Source of the DNA: an uncultured Eubacteriales bacterium
GTDB taxonomy: Bacteria > Bacillota > Clostridia > Christensenellales > Aristaeellaceae
NCBI GenBank assembly: GCA_900553265.1
Contig: USDD01000064.1
Coordinates: 1-16,383 of the forward strand
Direction: 5' to 3'
Length of the DNA: 16,383 nucleotides
In this document: one piece after another, positions 6,190 to 12,564 of the stretch
Numbering within the stretch: position 1 is the first letter of the stretch
Layout: every line of letters starts with the position of its first letter
The notes under the pieces: model-generated
The model's database searches: none
What the model saw: the letters and a program-made list of their open reading frames with translations, nothing else
What the model was told of the DNA's origin: nothing
Made by a program: the position numbers and the translations under genes

Positions 6190-7932
6190 ATGAGCTCGAA
6201 TTGGTCGTCTGAAATCGGACGGATTGCGGGAATCGCCGCGATGGCCTTCTTCGCGCTGCTGACCGCCGCGCAGGCCTGGAGATATTTTCGCACGGCGCTG
6301 GGCCTGAGCGTTGTGCCGCGGCGATGGCTGCGGCGGAAGGACGCGAAGCGCGGGAAGGATGGGCAGGCAAGGCGACGGGACGAAGTGCGTGAGACAGATT
6401 CGGAGTGCGGAGCCGATGCACGGACGCGACGGGACGCGCTGAGCGGCGCGGACTTGAGGCGCGAAGTCAGTGCGGATTCAGAGTGCGAAGCGAATGTGCG
6501 GGTGCGGCGGGATGTGCCGCGAGATGCGACTTCGATGCGCGGAGCAGGTGCACTGCGCGGCGCGGACTTGAAGCGCGAAGCGGATGCGCTGTACGGTGTG
6601 GCTTCGGCACACAGTGCGGATGCTCAATCTCACCTGCGGAATGCGCTGAGCGGTGCGAATTTTGAGCCGCGGGAGCAATGCGGCGCGCCCGGTGCATCGC
6701 GAACGCGCGAACGCTCAAAGGCTTCGCAGTGCCCTTGGCCGGCGGGTGCTTCCTGCGTGATTGATTCGCGGGCAGAGCGGCTCTCTGCCGGGCGCATTCT
6801 CTGGATGGCGCTGGCGCTGTTCGGGATGTCCCGGCTGCTGATGCTGGCGGCAACCTCGATTTATGCCGCGGCGAACGGCTCCTTTGCGTATTACTGGGAG
6901 CATCTTTGGGAGCATTGGCGCCGCTGGGACGCGCGGCATTACCTCGATCTGATGGAGCAGTGGTACGTCACCGAGGGCGATCTGCGGCTGAGTCTCGTGT
7001 TCTTTCCGCTGTATCCGCTGCTGGGGCGCGCGCTGGTGCTGCTGGGCGTGTCGGCGCGGGCGGCGGGAATGCTCATTTCCAACGCCGCGCTGATCGGCTG
7101 CGGCTGGGTGCTGACGGCGCTGGTTCAGGAGACCTATGGCGCAAAAATCGCCCGGCGGGCGCTGACGCTGTTCTTCTTCTGCCCGGTGACGTTCTTCTTC
7201 TCCATGCCGTATACCGAGTCGGTCTTTCTGCTGACGACGCTTATGGCGGTCTGGCTGGCCCGGCGCGGGCGGTTCGGCTGGGCGGTGGTCTGCGGCGCGC
7301 TGGCGGCGAACGCACGGATGGTGGGCATGACCACGGCGATTCCCATCTTCTGGGAGATGCTCCGAAGGGCGTGGGACGACTACGCGCGGCGCAATGTCCA
7401 TGCCCGGCGCACGGACGGCGCGTTCGTGAAAAAGGCGCTGGGCTGCGTGCTGCGGGTGCTTCCGGTGAGCGTCGGACTGCTGCTGTATCTGGCGCTGAAC
7501 TGGCAGCTCTATCGAAATCCGCTGCAATTTCTGATCTTCCAGAGAGAAAACTGGAGCCAGCAGATGGGCTCGCTGGCCAACACGGTGCACTACACGCTGG
7601 CCAACGCGCTGGTCTACGACAAGCTGCTGTATCGGCTGGGCGTGTGGATTCCCCAGAGCCTGACCCTCTTCGGTGCAATCGCGCTGATGGCGGCGACGGC
7701 GCGAAGGCAGCATCCCGGCGACGCGGCCTATGCGCTGGTGTACTTCTACATGTCGGTTTCGCCCACATGGCTGCTCAGCGGCACGCGATACGTCGCGGCG
7801 ATGTACGCGCTGTACCCCATGCTGGCGTTGCTGCTGAGGGGCAAGCGGGGCTTTGCGGCACTGTTCGGAATCGAAATCATTCTGCTGGTGTGGATGACCA
7901 TTCTTGGAATCAGCATCGGCTATGTGCTTTGA
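6190..7932 (+). CDS. PIG-V-like membrane glycosyltransferase with N-terminal repeat insert
   Basis: This is a polytopic membrane protein of 580 residues that resembles the PIG-V/GT-C mannosyltransferase class, which uses polyprenyl-phosphate sugars outside the membrane. The core starts near residue 200. Its early acidic motif is RRWDARHYLDL (244-254, D247), followed by FFPLYPLLGR and several hydrophobic helices. The C-terminal part has GTRYVAAMYALYPMLALLL, like the RF/FP motif of the class. Before the core lie one N-terminal helix (about 8-30) and a ~150-residue polar, Arg/Ala-rich insert (about 46-195) built of degenerate in-frame repeats; this insert is not part of the family. The ATG at 6190 was preferred over one at 6151 because GGGGAGG (6176-6182) is 7 nt upstream. 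The 6151 start lies against the upstream hairpin. It is 12 nt before an SGNH hydrolase gene. The sugar and acceptor are unknown. Confidence 0.8.
   Translation: MSSNWSSEIGRIAGIAAMAFFALLTAAQAWRYFRTALGLSVVPRRWLRRKDAKRGKDGQARRRDEVRETDSECGADARTRRDALSGADLRREVSADSECEANVRVRRDVPRDATSMRGAGALRGADLKREADALYGVASAHSADAQSHLRNALSGANFEPREQCGAPGASRTRERSKASQCPWPAGASCVIDSRAERLSAGRILWMALALFGMSRLLMLAATSIYAAANGSFAYYWEHLWEHWRRWDARHYLDLMEQWYVTEGDLRLSLVFFPLYPLLGRALVLLGVSARAAGMLISNAALIGCGWVLTALVQETYGAKIARRALTLFFFCPVTFFFSMPYTESVFLLTTLMAVWLARRGRFGWAVVCGALAANARMVGMTTAIPIFWEMLRRAWDDYARRNVHARRTDGAFVKKALGCVLRVLPVSVGLLLYLALNWQLYRNPLQFLIFQRENWSQQMGSLANTVHYTLANALVYDKLLYRLGVWIPQSLTLFGAIALMAATARRQHPGDAAYALVYFYMSVSPTWLLSGTRYVAAMYALYPMLALLLRGKRGFAALFGIEIILLVWMTILGISIGYVL
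6397..6690 (+). repeat. Degenerate direct repeats inside the glycosyltransferase gene
   Basis: Diverged copies of short GC-rich units recur in the same reading frame. A 24-nt unit containing GCGCGGACTTGA occurs at 6443-6466 and 6557-6580 with one mismatch, 114 nt apart. GATTCGGAGTGCG at 6397 recurs as GATTCAGAGTGCG at 6475, 78 nt apart. GCGCTGAGCGG near 6436 recurs near 6643, about 207 nt apart. All spacings are multiples of three. The copies encode variants of SECGAD, LSGADLRRE and LRGADLKRE. The stretch is free of stops in several frames on both strands, as expected of a repeat-expanded, low-complexity segment. Confidence 0.7.
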
Positions 7933-7944
7933 ACGGAGGAACAC

Positions 7945-8586
7945 ATGCGGAGAATTCTGTGCTTCGGCGACTCCAACACCTATGGCTACGATCCCCGTGG
8001 CGGGCGATACGACGAAAACACGCGCTGGACGAAGCGGCTGGACGCGCTGCTGGGCGACGGCTGGACGGTGGTGGAGGAGGGCTTCAATGGACGCACCTGC
8101 GTGATGGACGACCCCACCGAGGGCGGCTACAAGAGCGGCGCAAATTATCTGCCGCCGTGCCTGATGAGCCACAATCCGCTGGACATGGTGGCCATTATGC
8201 TGGGCGGCAACGATTCCAAGCAGCGCTTCGGCCTCAATCCCATGACCATCGGCGAGGGCATCATGCAGCTGATCCGGCTGACGCGGCTGTACGCCGCGGA
8301 CGCGGCGGGCAATCCATCCAAAATTCTGCTGATCGCGCCGCCGCCGTTTCGGGAGGAGCTGCGCCGCACGCGCTACTGGGACGTGTTCGGCCCGCAGGCA
8401 CTGGAGGTCACGCGCGGGCTGGCCGCGGAGTACGCCCGGGTGGCGCGGCTGCTGCGGTGCGAATTTCTGGACGCGGGCGCGGTGGCGAAGCTGTCGGAGA
8501 TTGACGCGCTGCATTTCACGCGGGAGGATCACCTGCGGCTGGCCGAGGCGGTCTGCGCAAAGGTAAAGGACGCTTTCAAGGATTAA
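7945..8586 (+). CDS. SGNH/GDSL-type hydrolase
   Basis: This is a 213-residue SGNH-fold serine esterase or acylhydrolase. All four family blocks are visible: block I LCFGDSNTYG with the nucleophile S10, block II glycine in EEGFNGRT (about G46-G49), block III LGGND (86-90, N89 for the oxyanion hole) and block V DALHF (D187 and H190 as the rest of the triad). The length and the GDSNTYG start match the small arylesterase/lysophospholipase-like branch. No signal peptide or membrane segment is seen, so it should be cytosolic. GGAGGA (7936-7941) precedes the ATG by 3 nt, and the gene is 12 nt after the glycosyltransferase, so they are co-transcribed. The substrate is unknown. Removal of acyl groups from a sugar or lipid intermediate is one possibility given the neighbour, but that is a guess. 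Confidence 0.88.
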   Translation: MRRILCFGDSNTYGYDPRGGRYDENTRWTKRLDALLGDGWTVVEEGFNGRTCVMDDPTEGGYKSGANYLPPCLMSHNPLDMVAIMLGGNDSKQRFGLNPMTIGEGIMQLIRLTRLYAADAAGNPSKILLIAPPPFREELRRTRYWDVFGPQALEVTRGLAAEYARVARLLRCEFLDAGAVAKLSEIDALHFTREDHLRLAEAVCAKVKDAFKD

Positions 8587-8605
8587 ATAGAAAGGGAGAT
8601 TGCAC

Positions 8606-9787
8606 ATGAAGAACTTTGTCTATCAGCTGCCTACGAAATTTCTGTTTGGACGCGGCGCGGAGAACGAGGTGGGCCGCGAGGTGCGCGCGCTGGGCGGCAC
8701 GAAGGTGCTCATCCATTACGGCGGCGGCTCGGCGGTGCGCTCGGGCCTGATCGACCGGGTGAAGAAGGCGCTGGACGCGGAGAACATCGGCTATGTGGAG
8801 CTGGGCGGCGTGCAGCCCAATCCCCGGGACACCATGGTCTACAAGGGCATCGCCTTGGCGCGGCGCGAGAGCGTGGACTTCGTGCTGGCCGTCGGCGGCG
8901 GCTCGTCCATCGATTCCTCCAAGGCCATTGCCCACGGCCTTCAGTACGACGGCGACTTCTGGGATTTCTTCTGCGGCAAGGCCAAGCCGGAAAAGACCAC
9001 GCCGCTGGGCGTGGTGCTCACCATGTCCGCCGCGGGCAGCGAATCCTCCAACAGCTGCGTCATCACGCAGGAGAGCACCAGAACCAAGCGCGGCCTGCGC
9101 AGCGAGCTGAACCGCCCGCGCTTCGCCGCCATGAATCCCGAGCTGGCCATGACGCTGCCGCCGTATCAGATCGCCTGCGGCGCGACGGACATTCTGGCCC
9201 ACATCATGGAGCGCTATTTCACCTGCGAGACAGAGGTTGACCTGACCGACCGGCTGTGCGAGGGCGCGATGCAGGCCGTCATCCGCGCGGCGAAGATCGC
9301 CGTCAAAACGCCGGACAGCTACGACGCGCAGGCGCAGCTCATGTGGGGCAGCACCATCGCCCACAACGAGACGCTGGGCGTGGGCCGCGTGTCCGACTTC
9401 GGCAGCCATCAGATCGAGCATGAGCTCTCGGCGCTGTACGACGTGCCCCACGGCGCGGGTCTGGCGGTGGTGTTCCCGGCGTGGATGCGCTTTCAGCTTT
9501 CAAAGAATCCCATGCGCTTTGCCCAGTTCGCGGTGCGGGTGTACGGCTGCTCCATGGACTTTGAGCATCCCGAGCGCACGGCGCTGGCGGGCGTGGAGGC
9601 CCACGAGGCATTCCTGCGCGAGATCGGCATGCCGGTGACGCTGCACGAGCTGGGCGCGCGCACCGAGGACATTCCCGTGCTGGCGGCCAAGACGAAGAAG
9701 ACCAATCTCGAAACCATGACCACCGGCGGCGCGTTTCCCATGACTACGCAGGACGTCGAAGCCATCCTGCATCTGGCCGATCGTTGA
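8606..9787 (+). CDS. Iron-containing alcohol dehydrogenase, YqhD/BdhA-like
   Basis: This is a cytosolic group III metal-dependent alcohol dehydrogenase of 393 residues, close to E. coli YqhD and clostridial butanol dehydrogenase in length and motif positions. These enzymes reduce aldehydes with NAD(P)H and help remove excess reductant or toxic aldehydes. Nucleotide-binding motifs are GGGS (39-42) and GGGSSID (97-103). The metal ligands are D195 and H199 (GATDILAH), H268 (GSHQIEHE) and H282 (VPHGAG), each one residue from the positions I recall for YqhD. The glycine-rich GGGS near residue 40, rather than a GGxxD-type motif, leans towards NADPH use. The ATG at 8606 has GGGAG (8594-8598) 7 nt upstream. 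A TTG at 8600 is the alternative. It lies 19 nt after the SGNH gene, as the last gene of that cluster. Confidence 0.92.
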   Translation: MKNFVYQLPTKFLFGRGAENEVGREVRALGGTKVLIHYGGGSAVRSGLIDRVKKALDAENIGYVELGGVQPNPRDTMVYKGIALARRESVDFVLAVGGGSSIDSSKAIAHGLQYDGDFWDFFCGKAKPEKTTPLGVVLTMSAAGSESSNSCVITQESTRTKRGLRSELNRPRFAAMNPELAMTLPPYQIACGATDILAHIMERYFTCETEVDLTDRLCEGAMQAVIRAAKIAVKTPDSYDAQAQLMWGSTIAHNETLGVGRVSDFGSHQIEHELSALYDVPHGAGLAVVFPAWMRFQLSKNPMRFAQFAVRVYGCSMDFEHPERTALAGVEAHEAFLREIGMPVTLHELGARTEDIPVLAAKTKKTNLETMTTGGAFPMTTQDVEAILHLADR

Positions 9788-9847
9788 ACTGGTCGCATGC
9801 AGCCCTGCCCATGCTGTTTCTCTGAGACACGGATTCTATAATGAAGG

Positions 9848-9891
9848 CGGCCCCGTTTCCCGAATTGCGGCGAAGCGAGGCCGTTCTTTTT
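9848..9891 (+). terminator. Possible terminator after the alcohol dehydrogenase gene
   Basis: CGGCC (9848-9852) can pair with GGCCG (9879-9883), with CCG/CGG pairing inside the loop, followed by TTCTTTTT. The stem is short and the loop long (26 nt), so this is a tentative call. It lies about 60 nt after the stop and before the MATE promoter, where a terminator is expected. Confidence 0.4.
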
Positions 9892-9912
9892 GCCGGATTC
9901 TATCCGCAGCGC

Positions 9913-9941
9913 TTGCAACTTTTCCGAGTTTTCGCTATAAT
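9913..9941 (+). promoter_or_regulatory. Sigma-A promoter of the MATE transporter gene
   Basis: TTGCAA (9913-9918) and a perfect TATAAT (9936-9941) are separated by exactly 17 nt. This is the best promoter in the window. Transcription would start near 9948, giving a ~43-nt leader that carries the TATAAG repeats. Confidence 0.85.
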
Positions 9942-9972
9942 ATAAGAAAACAAATATAAGAAAATACTTATA
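9941..9972. promoter_or_regulatory. TATAAG repeat, possible operator of the MATE gene
   Basis: TATAAG occurs at 9941-9946 and 9955-9960 as direct repeats 14 nt apart. Its complement CTTATA at 9967-9972 forms an inverted repeat with the second copy (6-nt spacer AAAATA). The motif overlaps the -10 box and the start region, where a MarR- or TetR-type repressor of an efflux pump would bind. No regulator gene is adjacent. Confidence 0.4.
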
Positions 9973-9990
9973 CAATGGGGTCGATTTGGT

Positions 9991-11379
9991 ATGCAATTGG
10001 GGAAACGGGAGAATAGGGCGAAGCGCTACGAAGTGGACATGACGGTGGGCAAGCCGTTTCATCATCTGCTGAATTTCGCGATTCCGCTGCTGCTGGGCAA
10101 TCTGTTTCAGCAGTTTTACAACATGGTGGATACCTGGGTGGTGGGCAACTACGTCAGCAGCGAGGCGTTTTCCGCCGTCGGTACCGTCGGACCCATCATC
10201 AATCTGCTCATCGGCGCGTTCAGCGGGCTAGCCAGCGGTGCGGGCGTGGTGATTTCGCAGTATTTCGGCGCGGGGGACGAGCGCAAGGTGCACGAGGCAG
10301 TGCACACGTCCATCGTGCTGACGGCGGCGATGTCCGTGGCGTTCACGGTGCTGGGCATTGTCATTACGCCCATGACGCTGCGCATGATGAACACGCCGGC
10401 CGAGGTGTTTCCCGAATCTCAGGCGTATCTGACGATCTATTTCGCGGGCATGACCGGATTGCTGTTTTACAACATGGGCGCGGGCATTCTGCGCGCGGTG
10501 GGCGATTCCAGACGGCCGTTCTACTTCCTGCTGGTGGCGGCGGCGCTGAACACCGGACTTGACCTGCTGTTCGTCATCGCGTTTGGCATGGGCGTGGAGG
10601 GCGTGGCCTACGCGACCATCATCGCCCAGTTTGGCTCGGCGATCTGCACGACGGTGGCGCTGCTGCGCACCGATTCCTGCGTGCGCGTGCATCTGAGCAA
10701 ACTCAGGTGCCACAGGGACGCGCTGGGCAAGATCGTCCGCGTGGGCATTCCCGCGTCGATTCAGATGGCGATTACGTCCTTCTCCAACATCTTCGTGCAG
10801 GGTTACATCAACTATTTCGGCACGGACTGCATGGGCGGATGGACGGCCTATTCCAAGATCGACCAGCTGATCTTCCTGCCGATGCAGTCGCTGGCGCTGG
10901 CGGCCACCACCTTCGTGGGCCAGAATCTGGGCAAGGGGCAGGTCGACAACGCCAAGCGCGGCGTGCGCACGTCGCTGATGATGGCCTTCGTCTCCACGGC
11001 GATCATCTCCGCCGTGGTCATCCTCGGCGCGGAACCGCTGGTTCGATTCTTCAACGATAAAGACGCGGTGGTTTCCTACGGCGCGCTGTTCATCCGCTGG
11101 CTCACGCCGTTCTACGTGTTCTGCTGCGTCAACCAGATCTATACCGGCGCGCTGCGCGGCTCGGGCGACAGTCGCGCACCGATGATCATCATGCTGGCCT
11201 CCTTCGTGGTGTTCCGGCAGATCTATCTGTTCGTCATGGCGAAGTTCATCGCCAACGAGGTCATTCCCATCGGCATGGGCTATCCCGCCGGCTGGCTGGT
11301 GTGCAGCGTGCTGACCTTTGTCTACTACAAGCGCGCGAACCTGAGCCGCAACCGGCTGGTGGTCGACGCGGCCAGATAA
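9991..11379 (+). CDS. MATE family efflux transporter
   Basis: This is a 462-residue polytopic membrane protein of the multidrug and toxic compound extrusion (MATE) family, which exports drugs or metabolites in exchange for Na+ or H+. The length and twelve alternating hydrophobic segments fit the family. The N-terminal half begins with DMTVGKPFHHLL, then IPLLLGNLFQQFYNMVDTWVVG (about 31-52), a block I recognise from clostridial DinF/NorM-like members. The second half repeats the pattern with VGIPASIQMAITSFSNIFVQG (near 250), and GALRGSGDSRAPM (near 385) is also typical. The start at 9991 has only a weak GGGG about 10 nt upstream. A second in-frame ATG at 10039, just before the conserved block, has no better site. 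It has its own promoter and ends at a bidirectional terminator. The substrate cannot be told from sequence. Confidence 0.93.
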   Translation: MQLGKRENRAKRYEVDMTVGKPFHHLLNFAIPLLLGNLFQQFYNMVDTWVVGNYVSSEAFSAVGTVGPIINLLIGAFSGLASGAGVVISQYFGAGDERKVHEAVHTSIVLTAAMSVAFTVLGIVITPMTLRMMNTPAEVFPESQAYLTIYFAGMTGLLFYNMGAGILRAVGDSRRPFYFLLVAAALNTGLDLLFVIAFGMGVEGVAYATIIAQFGSAICTTVALLRTDSCVRVHLSKLRCHRDALGKIVRVGIPASIQMAITSFSNIFVQGYINYFGTDCMGGWTAYSKIDQLIFLPMQSLALAATTFVGQNLGKGQVDNAKRGVRTSLMMAFVSTAIISAVVILGAEPLVRFFNDKDAVVSYGALFIRWLTPFYVFCCVNQIYTGALRGSGDSRAPMIIMLASFVVFRQIYLFVMAKFIANEVIPIGMGYPAGWLVCSVLTFVYYKRANLSRNRLVVDAAR

Positions 11380-11386
11380 AAACGAC

Positions 11387-11417
11387 CGCCGCTTCCGAAA
11401 GGAATTCGGAAGCGGCG
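11387..11417. terminator. Bidirectional terminator between MATE and manA
   Basis: A perfect 13-bp stem, CGCCGCTTCCGAA (11387-11399) with TTCGGAAGCGGCG (11405-11417), has a 5-nt loop. TTTT follows on the plus strand, and a run of A's before the stem gives T's on the minus strand. It lies between the convergent stops at 11379 and 11433 and serves both genes. Confidence 0.9.
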
Positions 11418-11432
11418 TTTTCTGCATGAGTC

Positions 11433-12449
11433 TTATTCCTCGGTCAGGCCTGCGACGTTTTCCGCGCGATAGCCCAGCTCCTGACGAAGCTTGGCGCGAT
11501 CGGACGGAGAGGACATGAGCACCTTGGCGCTGCCCTCCAGCACCGCGTTCTCCATGGCGGCGGGAACCAGCACGCTGTCAAAGGCCTCCAGATCCAGCGC
11601 GTCGTCGCCCCAGCGCAGCGTGCAGGGGGACAGCGCCGTCAGGAAGCGCATGCGGCCGCCCTCCAGCGGCATGCGGCCCGAGAGGTTCAGACGGCACAGC
11701 TCGAAGTGCTTTTCGGAGATGTAGTAGGTGCGGCTGCCGCCCTTGCAGAGCACGGTCGTGCCCTCGATCTTCGGGCGATGCGCGTCCGGCAGCGAGACGG
11801 CCAGCGCCTTTTCGGTGTGCAGCTCCCGGGGACGGCCGTCCCTGCCCACGCGGCCCCAGTCCCAGAAGCGATAGGTCGCGTCGCTGGACTGCTGGATCTC
11901 GTAGACCTGAATGCCCGCGCCCAGCGCGTGGACGGTGCCGTTGGGAATATAGTACACGTCGCCGGGGCGCACGGTCTCCCAGTGGAGCGCGTCCTCGAGC
12001 CGGCCGGATTCCACGATGGCGCGCAGATCCTCGCCGTGGGCGTCCAGACCATAGGCGATCTTCGCGCCGGGATCGCAGTTGAGCACGACCCAGGCCTCGC
12101 TCTTGCCCAGCTTGCCGTCGTGCGCCATGGCGTAATCGTCTCCGGGATGCACCTGCACCGACAGCGTCTGCTGCGCGTCCAGCAGCTTCAGCAGCAGCGG
12201 GAACTCGCCGTCCATGGGGCCGGTCAGTTCGTTGCCCCAGAGCTCGATCATGCGGCGGAGCGTCTTGCCGGCGTGCAGGCCGTTGCGAACCATGCTCTCG
12301 CGGTTCGACAGCGCGGAAATCTCGAGGCTCTCGCCGGTGCGGTCGTCGGGCGCGTCCTTCATAAACGCGTCGCGCAGCATGCTGCCGCCCCAGGGAGTTT
12401 CCTCGCCGTGGCGAAAATACGGAGCCATCAAAAGCGGATAGATGTTCAT
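11433..12449 (-). CDS. manA: Mannose-6-phosphate isomerase, class I
   Basis: This is a cytosolic zinc isomerase that interconverts mannose-6-phosphate and fructose-6-phosphate, linking mannose use to glycolysis and to GDP-mannose supply. It has 338 residues, the size of the short Firmicutes type I enzymes (about 315-340). The zinc ligands are visible as LSVQVHPGDDYA (Q99, H101), KSEAW (E118) and GTVHALG (H174). DATYRFWDWGR (190-200) gives the conserved active-site arginine, and GESLEIS (39-45) and LLKLLDAQQ (87-94) are family blocks. The ATG at 12449 has AGGAGG (12458-12463) 8 nt upstream. It is a single-gene unit, convergent with MATE and divergent from the helicase gene. Confidence 0.93.
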   Translation of the reverse strand: MNIYPLLMAPYFRHGEETPWGGSMLRDAFMKDAPDDRTGESLEISALSNRESMVRNGLHAGKTLRRMIELWGNELTGPMDGEFPLLLKLLDAQQTLSVQVHPGDDYAMAHDGKLGKSEAWVVLNCDPGAKIAYGLDAHGEDLRAIVESGRLEDALHWETVRPGDVYYIPNGTVHALGAGIQVYEIQQSSDATYRFWDWGRVGRDGRPRELHTEKALAVSLPDAHRPKIEGTTVLCKGGSRTYYISEKHFELCRLNLSGRMPLEGGRMRFLTALSPCTLRWGDDALDLEAFDSVLVPAAMENAVLEGSAKVLMSSPSDRAKLRQELGYRAENVAGLTEE

Positions 12450-12485
12450 CTCGTGTGCCTCCTGCTTGCAAAATACGCATTCGTC

Positions 12486-12520
12486 CAGTATACTGAAATA
12501 AGAAACGATTCACCTACACT
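12486..12520. promoter_or_regulatory. Divergent promoter region of manA and the nuclease-helicase gene
   Basis: A 10-bp palindrome CAGTATACTG (12486-12495) supplies TATACT on both strands. On the minus strand it is a plausible manA -10 (12492-12487) with a ~30-nt leader. On the plus strand, CTGAAA (12493-12498) and TACACT (12515-12520) with 16-nt spacing could drive the helicase gene. Both have weak -35 boxes, so the exact assignments are uncertain. Confidence 0.35.
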
Positions 12521-12564
12521 GTACCATTCAGAGCCGGAGCTGTCAAGCGCGGGGAGGAAAACTC

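Noticed and set aside
6397..6690. CRISPR array or REP-type element
   Set aside because: Copies are diverged, unevenly spaced and keep one reading frame within a gene, with no spacer structure.
6715..8607. 630-codon minus-strand open frame opposite the glycosyltransferase and SGNH genes
   Set aside because: Antisense shadow; the plus-strand genes have motifs, start sites and operon spacing.
9837..9842. TATAAT as an extra promoter downstream of the alcohol dehydrogenase gene
   Set aside because: No acceptable -35 box, and the promoter at 9913-9941 is much better placed for the MATE gene.
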